From Rhytidiadelphus loreus (lineage: Eukaryota; Streptophyta; Bryopsida; Hypnales; Hylocomiaceae): DNA of 64,000 bases. The DNA lies in the NCBI GenBank assembly GCA_947034895.1, contig OX344762.1, positions 88,592,981-88,656,980 on the forward strand. Reading direction: 5' to 3'. Under the pieces are notes generated by a model. The model ran no database searches. It was not told the origin of the DNA and saw nothing but the letters and a program-made list of their open reading frames with translations. Shown piece by piece: positions 33,963 to 53,192 of the stretch. Position 1 is the first letter of the stretch; each line of letters begins with the position of its first letter. The position numbers and the translations under genes are program-made.

Positions 33963-35708
33963 ATGGAGCGTTTGGTGAAGAAATTTGAGCAAAGGTACCG
34001 TCGCGCTTTGGATCTTCACAATTCGTGGGAGGATCTGCAGTCACGACTTCTGAAACAGTTCACCAATGCAAGTGCAATTCTCGAGAGGTTACCGGTACTC
34101 TTGTTCTCTTTCTTTTTTCTCGTATGTTACGATTTGATTTTCCATTACCCTACGGTGACGTGGACGTCGTCACAGTAGAAACAGAATCATTTATTTTATG
34201 GTATTTTGGAGTTCGGCACTTCATTCTCTAGGTTACTGAGATTTGAGATTTGTTTGAATTTGAAAATCAGTTGATGTTCACCATGGATCAAACGGAAATA
34301 GTACTGTGAAGTATGCATTGCCTTAGAATATCGACTACTGAATTAGATCAATTCTCAGCTATTTTGTTCTCCGAATTTATGAATTATTTTCTTAAGAAAT
34401 CCGTGTCACGCTACAGTAAAAGATATATAGCTGAATTAAGAGGCTTTTGTAGCGGCACAATGCTAATGATGTTGCCATAATAACTTTTTAGGTCTGGTCG
34501 ATCTATGTTTTGGGTGATATGTTTTCAACTCGTCTACAGAGGACAGACTGGTGAAACTTTGTGTTGAAACCCTGCACGTGAATGGAATTTTAAAGCCTAG
34601 AATAAATTGCTTTTGAGTGCTGGTTTCAGGTGCTCCTGGAAGCAAATAATTATGGCATTATGGAGAGTATGAGGTCCATCTTGCAAGCCATGCCAGCAAT
34701 GCAGATTGAACAACTAGAGCTCATATTGCGCTCGATGCAGTCCACTGTGTGAGTAAAATTATCTTTGCCTCCGTGTGAACCTCACTTATGTCTGGGGTTC
34801 AATTAGACCAAAATCTTCAGGACGAAGTAGGGTTCTAGCATTGAAATGAACATTCTATTTACTGAATTAGGGTTTATTTCAAATGAAATCTCAAATGAAA
34901 TCAAGAGCTATTTGTCTTGCGTGTCATTGTTGCAATTGTCTTGTCTTTGAGACTGAAAATTGATTCTTTTATGTGGGGTGAGTATCTCAGTGTTGAGCTA
35001 GAGAAGATTGTTAAGTCATTTGAGAAGCTATGGCGAGATGGAATGGGGCTACTGAAAGCTGAGAAGATAACAGCACAACAATCTGAGCAAAGTGTCGGGC
35101 CGAGACCAAGTTTGAATGATTGTCTTCAAGGCCTTCATGATCTTTACATAATGCATCGAGACGAGTATGTCTTTTTGTCATTTCTAGCATCTGTTGTTTC
35201 TTCTTTTACTACATGAAGCAAGCAAGCATTTACTGATTTTGCGAACTGCGTAACTATGAGACTCACAATTGACTGGTATTTGTACACTCAGGCATAAGTT
35301 GAAGCTTGCAATCATTTCATCACTATCTTACGAGTCTAGGTAACATATCTTTTCTATTACCAGTAAGAGAATATTTCCTCATTTCTTTCAATTGTGTAAA
35401 TTTTTTAGGTAGTTTGTAATCCAACCAGTTCATGATGAATGAATACTTAATGTGTTATATTTACAATTCTCATTCCAGTCTTTCGTTTTTCACTTGGCAC
35501 GATGAATCTAAGTGAGTACCCCTTCAATGTATTTTGAATATCGAACTAATCAATGTCTTCTCTGCTCAATAGGAGTGACGATGTTTGCGCATTGCAAGCC
35601 GTGCTTCAAGACCAACCAAATCTGCCCCCGAATGAAGGTTTGTCATTGCGCTCACTCTCCTGCACGTGTCTGGACTACAGTATATGCTCTGGTACATCAG
35701 CCCAGTGA
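33963..35708 (+). CDS. At5g43822-like protein, possible C1orf109/AIRIM-type ribosome maturation factor
   Basis: Six exons in one open frame: 33963-34094, 34630-34748, 34991-35164, 35292-35339, 35479-35511, 35573-35708; all introns GT-AG, product 213 residues. Translation starts MERLVKKFEQRYRRALD, continues SWEDLQSRLLKQFTNASAI, LEANNYGIMESMRSILQAM, EKIVKSFEKLWRDGMGLL, GPRPSLNDCLQGLHDLY and ends with a less conserved tail. It appears helical, without signal peptide or membrane segment. Block order resembles, from memory, the uncharacterised Arabidopsis protein At5g43822, and the PSLNDCL/MHRDE region loosely resembles animal C1orf109 (AIRIM), which works with AFG2-type AAA ATPases in 60S maturation. 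That link is inference. The 3' end is the weak point: a GT after 35637 could splice to another exon (a candidate acceptor lies near 35751). A telo-box lies upstream. Confidence 0.65.
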
Positions 35709-37487
35709 AGAATCAAACAGAATCATTTGAATCATTTGTACATTGCTTGAGGTTCAAGCTTTTCTGTATTTCTGACGCACATAAGCCTATCGTCCGTTCT
35801 TCGTTCATCGAGTTAAGACAATGTTCTCACTTGGAGTTGAGAGTTGTCTTAGCCAGGGTCTTAGAATTTGATTTGAGTACACCCATAAACTGGATTACCT
35901 TTTGCGATCACCATTCCGAACACTAAGTGCAGTCAAACCTTAAAACAATCATTTTTACCTACAATGACAACAAAAATTGTTTTTTGCTTGTGACAGTAAA
36001 ACGTAATTTTGAAGTCATTGCTGCTGGTGATATTTGGTGATCAAGGCATATATCCGCCATCACTATACCTGACTGCTATCGATTAGGTTTCGCTCAATCC
36101 GATTTTTGGTTCCATATACATGAACAGCTTTCACATATATGGTGATTTTTTTATTGGGGATGACGACAAAAACCCGATCGAAGTGAAAGAGAATCAGCAG
36201 AGAATCGAACATGACGAAAGTTCAAAAAGCTATGTTCGATAAAGCTTCATAGAATCTGTCAGAGGTCACAATTCGAAGGCTGTCACAGGTCACCAGTATA
36301 GATCGTGCGGAGCTACTCGCTCCATTTATTCAACAGTAACAACAAAAATATTAGCCATTGACACTTGCGTAAGATCTCAGGAATAGATAGAGAAGTTTGA
36401 TTTTCATCTTGTAGCCATATGTCAAATAAGGCAACCTGTTGCTTGCAGAGTCTTTAGGCTACATATCAACATTTCATGGAGTCACTTCTAATAATAGGGT
36501 TGTCACACCTTCTCCCCATTCTCAATCTTTAGAGAATGAGGATGTGACACTCTCTTTGAATTATGAATCTCCCATTCTGTGAAAATTGAGAAGTTTTTTT
36601 TCTTCTCCTTTGAAAGTGAAGAATGGGTGTGAAGAAGTTTGTATACCCATAGTCTCTTGGAGAAGGTGTGACAACCCCTAATGATAGATTACATATAAAT
36701 CTCCATTATGTTATCTCCTATAAATAATTTTAGTTAGCACACAATTTTTTTTTGAAACTCAATATATCTCAATCCACCATGCAAGTGGTGGAAAATTGTG
36801 TGTAGCAATGTCAAGCCTTGTAGTTTGATTTTAATAGATATTATCTAATTTGAGAGTATATTTATCATATTATAGAGTACAAAACAATAGATTTGTTTGT
36901 TATAAATTCAAGTTCAAATTCTACAATATTAAATCATGTGATCAACATTGAGTTTTTCTAAATAATTATCAAACCTTCAATAATTTATTCTACAATTATA
37001 GAAGGAAAAACTTGCTTTATAATGAAGTTATAACAAAAATTAGAAGTAATGAATAATTACCTCAACAAGAATGATGTTTGTTGTGAAGGGTTTAAACCTC
37101 AACTTTGCATAGTGCAAAATAAATTGCATTGAGAGGAGTCAATGTTTGCTTGCAAGACCTATCATGTAGTGTATAGAAATGTTTCTTTTCTTTGTTTCAA
37201 ACTCTTATATTTCATTCTATATTGTCAATTTTTTGGAAAAAAATATCCATTCATATTTAACAAAGTCAAAATCCTAGGAATGGAGATGATTTCATAGAAA
37301 GATTTAAATTAGCTCTTTGCATTGGATATGGCGTTTTGGAAGTGATCTTTATAAAATTTAATCTTAGAATTATTAAAAAATTTAGTTTGAAACAAAAAGA
37401 GCCAATGCATTACTGAAGAGAATAAAGTTAATCATAGACTTTTTTGGAGTTGAGCTAGAGTAGTTTGTTTAATCGTGAAGCGTTGTG
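35709..37487. other. Downstream of the At5g43822-like gene, then AT-rich DNA
   Basis: The first few hundred bases are mid-GC and may hold the 3' UTR or a last exon. From 36.4 kb the DNA is AT-rich, with one clear small element at 36497-36677. No other gene is visible. Confidence 0.5.
36497..36677. mobile_element. 181-bp MITE with 9-bp target duplication
   Basis: Perfect 19-base inverted ends gggttgtcacaccttctcc. They are flanked by ctaataata (36488-36496) and ctaatgata (36678-36686), a 9-base duplication with one mismatch. A second internal inverted pair (cattctcaatctttag against cattctgtgaaaattgag region) suggests a fold-back. The 9-bp duplication points to Mutator rather than hAT. Confidence 0.65.
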
Positions 37488-38016
37488 ACGTCTAATTTTT
37501 GGACAACTAACATATTGAAACTCAAGTTTCATTTTCATTACTACTTGAATGAAAGTCATCCTAATTTGTGGAGACACTTTATCAAGTTGTTGTCCTATCT
37601 AGGGTTTAGGGTGAACTGACCTCCTCATTACTTTGGCCAGGGGTTATTGTGAAAAAAAGTCCTCTAATTTTTATTGTGATTTTTCTAATTTCCACACCTC
37701 CCCTTGCTAATTAGGGGACACTGATTGCAAATCTGAATTTGAAATTTGCAAATTTTATCATCTGATTGCAAATAAAAAATTCCACAATGTTTTCCCCAAG
37801 GGTAAAACGGGCCAATGAGGAGGGTAGTTCACCCTGGCCTCCTATCTAGTGGTTGGATTTGGTGTTACTAGAGTACATATTTTTCTAAAATTACAAATGT
37901 GGAAGTATGTCAAGTGGTTGACCAAGCCCAAATTGCATTGACTTTGGTTCAAAACTGGATTTGCAAAAATGAGGTCATAGATTCAAAGAATACAAAAGTG
38001 TCAAAAAATCACCGAG
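37488..38016 (+). repeat. Old dispersed repeat, copy split by an insertion
   Basis: Matches 10715-11010 on both sides of a 238-bp insert (tcaagttgttgtcctat on the left; ggatttggtgttactagag, aaaaatgaggtcatagatt on the right). It is older than the inserted element. Confidence 0.7.
37603..37840 (+). mobile_element. Nested Mutator-like MITE with 9-10 bp target duplication
   Basis: cctatctag borders the insert on both sides (37594-37602, 37841-37849; a preceding T extends it to ten). Ends gggtgaactgacctcctcatt-like on the left and aatgaggagggtagttcaccc on the right are inverted. The interior carries the family words ggccaggggt, gattgcaaatctgaatttg and tttgcaaatttt found at 17338, 17564 and 59076. 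Its uninterrupted target survives at about 10820. Confidence 0.8.
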
Positions 38017-39058
38017 TGAAGAGAACCTCATTTCAAATCCATTTCAACACTAAGCAAATTCTACATACTTTGTGATGTTTCTCTTATAATTTTCCTTTGG
38101 CTGTAGTGATCTTAGTTTTAAATACTAATATTGAAAGACAACCCAATCTTTAAATTTTTATTTTATATTATTTTTCCGCCCGAAAATGCTGCCCAAAGTC
38201 GGGCAGTGAAAGAAACTGTCGGAAGGGGATAAGATAAAAGCAATGAAGTTATCATAGATTTTGGAAAGTAACTCAAAAAATAAGTCTGTGTATCCTTAGT
38301 AACACGGTAAGGCTAATTTCATAATTTACTTTCTTAGATACTCATACGTTGTATGGGATATATAATTGGGTGATATTTGGATGATATTTGAGTGCTACGT
38401 GGGTCAATTCTAGCTGCAGAAAATAATGTTGCATATCACTGAATTCGTTGATTATTCCCAAAAGACTTTGGCTCTAAAATTCACTCATAATAGTATCACC
38501 GCCAAGCATGTTGTTAGACATCGGAGCAAACCGAAATCAATCCACAATGGAGAATTTTTTTTATTTGAAAAAAAATGACAAACCAGGTAGCCGGCTTCAG
38601 CACTTCAAGCAGCTTGAATTCTTTCATCAGTCAAGTAATTCTGAAAACGTTTACTGTGGACATACTCACTCCTTTAGAGCAAAATAATAACGTATTTTCT
38701 ATGACGATCATATTCGTTAAAATGGCATGTTTCAGACTTTCAGAGCACCAAAGATTGTGACATTCAAGTGCACGGAGCTCTCTACAAGCTGGGACTGCTA
38801 CAGATCTGAGACCTGTTCCAGAATGGAAACTGAAAAAGCGCCACAATCTCTTGAAACTAATGCAGCCATTGTAACGAATATGACTATTATTATTGGTGTA
38901 CGTTTCTACAAGTCTCACTCATATGGTACGTGTACTCTGCACTTGGCATTGCTATAACTCAGCATTGCTTAACTGCAGTGAAAATCTAGCAAGACATAAG
39001 AGGCAAGAAATGGAAGCAGGCCAGGGTTTACAGTTTTAGAGTTTAGGGTTTCGATCCA

Positions 39059-47129
<8,071 letters not shown>

Positions 47130-47147
47130 ATGAAAAAACAGACTCCG

Positions 47148-49519
47148 TCAACGTAGGTGCAAAACATATACATCAAAACTGTCTCGTCATGTATCCTCAA
47201 CTCTGAACATATATAACCCGACACTGATGCATATTAATTAGCCCTTCAAGACTTGCATATTCTTATATTTTTTTTTGTTGTCGGTAAGCATGAGTGTTTG
47301 TCGGGTACGTTAGAATGAAAGAACATGAAAGAACGCAAAGCTAGATCTACACATATTCGAACCTGATGTTTGCATAATAGAACGTCCGATACCTTTTGAT
47401 GTATTCATTGGGATACACTCGCTCCTAGCACTCCTTCCAAAGAATTCTGAAACCGTGATAGTCTATTCGAGTGATACTCTGAACCTGCTCCTAGAATCGA
47501 TCGATATCACCAACTGGTTGGCCTGTTTAGACTTCGCAACTGTGCATCTTCCATGGGATTTGAAGGCTTGTGCGCTCCACTGACAGCTTGATACGAAAGC
47601 TAGCGCACTGAACTCAATGAGGTTCAGGCTCCCGCAACACGGGCTTCACATTTTGATCAATACACAACAGTCGGTACTGATCGAAACGCTGCAAAACTTC
47701 ATCACTCTACCTCTAGTCTACAACAACCAGAGCTCCCTGACTGTCCACACAAAAATTCCAACAAAACGTTCAAATGCAATACTAAGCTTCCAGTACCTCT
47801 CTCAAGCTACCTCCTCTCTAGCTACGGACCCCTGTGCAGCAAGCAAGCTACCTTACAACAGCTAGACTTGTGAACTTCAGATCCGCATCTACCAGCAGTC
47901 CTCATTCCCGGGCTGCAAGTTGACCCGGGAGGTTATCCAAAATTAGGAAAAATCCAAGTGGTGTCCAAAGCGATAAGCGTGAAATAAGTGAGAAACCAGC
48001 GACGCAGTGTCACGCACGTGCGGTTCTTGAGGGGTCAACCGACTTTTGGTTCTCCAAGTCAACCAGCCTTTGCTTGAAACGGCCTTGAAACAGCCTTGAA
48101 ACCGGGTTGAAACCGGGTTGAAATGACTGTGTTGGGTACCTGTTGCTTTGCTGGGACTGGGATTCGATCAGTTTTACAGGACTAATTAGCTACAGTAGCT
48201 TGATGAGCCGGCATCAGTAAATTCTGAAGGGACATGCTTGAATAGTGTAATAGTACTCATCGATCAGTAAGTTGCAGCGTGTGCGTGGCGATCCAGGCTG
48301 TCACGTATAAGTTCTACAGGCAGTCGATCTTCACTCACAGGTTGTGTGACTCAATTTAGCCGAGGTTTTGTAAAAAAAATTTGAAGATACAGCTTGAAAG
48401 CGCAGCATGCACAGTACTGTAGTGCATTATTACTGTGTTAGTTTGGAAGTTTACGTCCTGGCGGAGTGTTTTTAGAAGCCTGCTGGAGTTGAGGTATCTG
48501 TAATTGTAATGTGTGAAATTCCTACTTTGGGATCACTGCTCCACAAAGAGATTTCAGGAATGATGAGCATCGAACAAGTTGATTCGACGTTTTGCTTTCT
48601 GGGTGCCGTAAAGCACTTGAGCGACGCGCGACTTGGAGTGCACGCGGACGGATCAGATTAATCATCCATTTTGTACATTCATCTATCATTTTCATCCATC
48701 AGTTGACTATGATAACTAGTAGTACTCCGTATAATTCATTCAAATTTTGTGAGTCGTGTATGTTGTTGAGATGGTTTTGGAAAATTCATAAAGTTTTTTT
48801 TTCTTTTTCTTTAAAGTTTTTTTTTTACATGAAGTTTGCCTGTTGCAAAACAAATAATTAAGTGGTGAAAATAGGTCAATCTTGCTAATTTGGCGTGTTC
48901 TATGACTTTCAATGGCAGTTTTAAAGCCGCATGGTTGCTTTAGGTAATTGATCATTGTACTTGTCCAAGATTTTAGAGCATTGTGTAGATTTGGGTTTTA
49001 ATTTTTGGCTCTAGAATAGAGCCAATTTAACAAAATTGATGGTAGGTCCACAATCAAAACACTAACCGCCACCCTAATACTCAAATGGAATGATTGAACC
49101 TTTAATATAAGGGAACCCTAAAATTTGGACTTCCCCCACACTCTATAGTCTATACATGACCAATTATTAATCTGTAAACCACTCACAGCGCACTATACAT
49201 GTAGTAGAAAACAATAAGCCCAATAAGTCCTACAACTATAGCATTATTTCACATAACTTAGATTTATCCAAATAAGGATTTACGAGTCTTAACACCTTTT
49301 ATATATTAGTCTTGACTATATTTTGAAAGGGTCCTTCTAAGAGCAAACTTCCATGTTGTATTAGGATTGGAAAAAGTTTCTTAAATTTTCTAGAGGAAGA
49401 ATTGCCTTCAATCACATATTTCATGATGCTTTTACTTCTATGTGAGTAGGAAGAAGCTACATTTTAAGAATAGCTTTGCTTTGTTGTCAAACTAAAACCA
49501 ACCAAAAAGTTCAAGTCCA
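47148..49519 (-). other. 5' flank of the receptor-kinase gene
   Basis: Mid-GC sequence up to about 48.7 kb, falling to AT-rich beyond. It should hold the promoter, 5' UTR and perhaps the missing first coding exon of the receptor kinase, but I could not identify an exon with ATG, signal-peptide start and correct phase. A minisatellite sits at 48072-48123. Open frames here resemble nothing known. Confidence 0.4.
48072..48123. repeat. Short minisatellite (cttgaaac units)
   Basis: Units cttgaaacggc, cttgaaacagc, cttgaaaccggg and ttgaaaccggg follow each other in about 50 bases upstream of the receptor-kinase gene. Confidence 0.75.
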
Positions 49520-49523
49520 TTAA

Positions 49524-50034
49524 GGTAAACCAGCCTATGACAGGCCAACTGTCTAATGCAGACATCTACATAACCCCCCCATTACAGTCCATTTCAGATT
49601 TTTGCTTCTATAATTTAATTAGGTTGGTTAGTGGCCTACATTAGTGCATTAGGTGATTGTGATAGAATTAGTAATGACTGTCATAGGACACTTACACATT
49701 GTGAGTGTAAACTCATCATAAAGAGTTGTTTTTTTATTCCTTTGTATGATGGCCACATTAAAAATTCTTGTGATTGTATTAGGAAATCTAAAGACTGCAT
49801 TAGGTGGTAAGATGACCATCATGAAGACATATTTTATTGATTTCAGATAGTCTACAGACTGTTTTGGAAAAATACTTAAAAAATTCATAACAAATTCCTA
49901 CTTTGTCCAAAAACTAAAATTTTAACTGCTTCTTTCATTTCTCAAAGTTGTCTCTGCTAGAAAAAAATCTGATTTTATTTTGCTAATGGCAACATACCAA
50001 ATCAGTCATTCTGCCTGTCATAGGCTGGTTTACC
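49524..50034. mobile_element. TTAA-bounded MITE with 21-bp inverted ends (511 bp)
   Basis: TTAA at 49520-49523 and 50035-50038 encloses perfect inverted tips starting ggtaaaccagcctatgac and continuing to agg. The interior shows no coding frame of interest. A solitary left tip of the same family occurs at 32808. The TTAA target is shared with the unrelated 930-bp family, which suggests a piggyBac-type transposase for both. Confidence 0.75.
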
Positions 50035-50038
50035 TTAA

Positions 50039-52206
50039 TTGTCAAAAACAATTTTTCAGAAAATAATGTGAAACTTGTAGAATCTAGGGTTAGAGGGTGA
50101 TTGCAAGGAAGACTAGTCAATGTTGTAGTGTTTAGGGCCTTTTGCACAATACTATGACCTTTTGAAAAATAAAATTTAAAATATTTGTAATTTGTATAAT
50201 ACTAAAAAATAATATATCACCCCAATTTGAAACATGAAATAAATGTAGGTCAAAAGTTATTCACGAAATAGATGAACAAATAAGAACATTATAGAGATAA
50301 TATTCCTCTAGAAATATAATAGAAAAGTATTTCCAAGAATCCAAGTGTCTAAAAATTTGCATGCAAGGGATTCCTATTTGCACAAATGTGGAAGACACTA
50401 AATATTATATTTTTAGATGACCCTAACATGAAACATGTCTACCTATTGTGGGAATAGACTACAAAATTTCTCCTCTAAATCATTAATTTTGGGTAATCAA
50501 AATTCTCAAAAAGCACTAAGTGCAAGAAATTAGCAAGTTTGACTTTTAAATATAAAATGATTTTTAATTTTTTTTTGAAAAATAAGGGATATGATCATAA
50601 TAGAAACATCTATTTTGAATAAAAAATTAAAGTTCATCGGTTCATGCTTCAAAAGTTATAGTGGATCACAAGTCCATCACACTACATGTGATTATACCCA
50701 TATGGAATTTTTTGTTAAAATGGCGATATTTCATACACCATTTTCTAATTCATTTCCTCCTTTAGCTCTAAAGTCTAAGACTGTTATAGATTTCAGACTA
50801 CACAGTCTAAACATAGAAGTACCAATGCAAGTTTGTGGAATACCACCATTTTAACAAATTTTGGTTCCTTGCAAACACCTTGGCTAGGAATTATATTCAA
50901 AACTTTAACCTCTAGTTTTGGAGAAGAATTTGTTTCCTTTATCTTTCCACAAAATGGACATAGCTTAACTACATAAAAGATAGCAAACAACATTTTGTTA
51001 GATTCTTTAACTGAACTTTTAGTAGCACCAATCTTGTTTGTCCTTTGAGTACGGTACTACCCCTACTTGGCTAGGGCTAATAAAGCTTTATTGGTTTGGT
51101 GGATCCAAGGTGCAAATTTCCAATTTCTAAACCTTGAGAGATTAATATAAACATTTGTCACATATTTCATAGTTGGTTAAGTTTGTAGTTCTCAAACTCT
51201 CTTACTACTTCATTGACATCTTTGATTTCAAGTATGAATTCAAATTTTCCAAGTTTTTCTCATCCATATTATTTAGTGAATTCTTGTTGTATCTTTGGAT
51301 GGAAAATTTTGGAGTTCAACCTAGCTGATTAGCCCTCAAACTTCTACACATGTACCCAAATTTGTCTAATTAGCGTATGAAAGTTATAATATTTTAAATC
51401 AATGCCGGACTATTTAAATATTATTGTGTTGAACCAATTTTCACAAAGCAAGTGAGTACACTACAAGATGACCAAATTTTTGACAAAATGTTACTTCATT
51501 TTAATCTCAGCTACTTATACACTAGGAAATTCATCCCTAAATCTCCTTATAAGCTTAAATGTGTTTTGAAAAATTTGGGCATCTAAAATGAATTACTAGA
51601 TTTTGATTTCTTTTCCTCGTTTTTTCGAAGATTAGAAAAACAAATGAGTGTCTAGAGAATCACAATTTATTAAAGATCCTATGGCTCAAAATAAAGTGAT
51701 GCAATTTTGTGTTTTTGGACCCATATAACTTTGGCAAAAAGAGTGCAAAAGAATTTTCCTTTGAAATTTTGCATACTTCTTCCTAACTTAAGACTCTCCT
51801 CAAATCTAAAGTCTCAAAATCTTTCTTGCAAAGTTAAGGGGCTTGAAAGCTAAACAAACTCACATTGAAAGTCTAGGTAGTTGTATAGTTTTTACATATT
51901 TCACTTCTTCAACTCCCAGGAAGTCCACTCATGTCAATTTGTGACTAAAGCTGTACATAATTAAGACTAAGCAAATTTGAATGGTATTAATTTGACATCT
52001 AAATGATTTAATTTCAACTTTTAATTTACTTGATCTCTTTTTCCTCTTTTTGTACAAATTCTTCCAATTTATTTTATTCCAATTTTTCACAACTTGATAA
52101 CTTCTCACTTACTTTGGATCTCACATACAATTTGACTCATACAATCCCAACACATATTTATAATTTTGCAATTGGATTTAGATATTAAAATCTCATGATA
52201 AACAAT
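50039..52206. other. AT-rich intergenic DNA
   Basis: No gene is supported. A degenerate relic of the Mutator-like 230-bp family may lie near 51040-51280 (tttgatttcaagtatgaattcaaatt resembles its core). The rest is A/T-rich with stops in all frames. Confidence 0.55.
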
Positions 52207-53192
52207 CTACTCATTCAATAGTCCACTCATGGAATTGTTGAAATTATTTGGTGATAAAGTAGCGTGAAAGTGAGTTGGGGCATACCAAATAATTTCAACA
52301 ATTCCATCACATCGTCCAAAGTCAACATATAATTTGTAACTAGGAACAATAAAGTGACCTCTAGTACAAGCAAAACCATCCTCCACTTTTGCTAATTTCC
52401 CATCCAATTTAGTTGTAGGTGCCCAAATTCCATATGCAAAGGGACTACAATCCCGATCCCAATGGAAGGTATTGTTAAAATCATCAAGTGTATATGTAAG
52501 ATTACTAGAGAAACCACTAGAGTTTTGTTGCAAATTTGGAAACTCCGTTTGGCCAAGAAATGGAGCACCTGATTGTTTTATTTCTTCAATTGTTTGCACA
52601 TAAAGAGATGGTGCTAGTTCTATAAATCTCCATTCATAGAAATTGGCTATCCATTTCACTAGCTCTACTTGGTCTTCCTTCCAATCATTTATCTTGCTTT
52701 CAGAAGCTTGAATATTGTGCCCTGGGACGTATTGGCCTATACTTTTTCCATTATCCCTACCTCCTCTCCAACCTAGTGCAAACATCTTCCCACTAAGTTG
52801 TACTTTATTTTTTTATTTATGAAACTAGACCCTCATTTTCTCAATTTTGCTAAGGGAGTTGTCAACTTTTCAACTTTTTGATATTCTTCTAACAATTGAA
52901 TGTCTTTAAAACTCGTAAATTTAATTACCAATACTATTTCCTTGGTACCTCTATCTTGGATGAGTATTTTATTTTCATGAAATACTAAATTATTACGTGG
53001 AATCTTATCCATCACTTTTCCATCTAATAAAAAATCTTCTAAATTACAACTTCATTTTATTAGGTAGCACTTATTTCCCATACATGATGGGCCTACTTCT
53101 TCTTTTATTTGTTCCAACTTTCTCTAATATCTTGCTTTAGAATGAGCTTTGCCCTTCACATTTACATTGCCTTTCCTTCTACCTTTTGTCAT
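52207..53192 (-). pseudogene. Decayed protein gene, possible TET/JBP-like 2OG-Fe(II) dioxygenase
   Basis: A clean frame of 192 codons (ATG at 52785) reads MFALGWRGGRDNGKSIGQYV and onward. Upstream, from an ATG at 53192, a related frame starting MTKGRRKGNVNVKGKAHSK is broken by TAG and two TGA codons, and a frameshift separates it from the 192-codon part, so the whole is a pseudogene. The C-terminal part has LTYTLDDFNNTFHWDRD with an HxD motif (His108, Asp110), YGIW, GHFIVP, a DG pair and W...THFHAT (His172/174). Spacing HxD - about 62 residues - His fits a double-stranded beta-helix dioxygenase, and the FxN..HxDxD / GxFxxP pattern recalls TET/JBP-type proteins amplified by transposons in fungi and some algae and early plants. 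The 2OG-binding Arg is not visible, and the protein ends 18 residues after the His. Family assignment is from memory and tentative. Confidence 0.5.
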
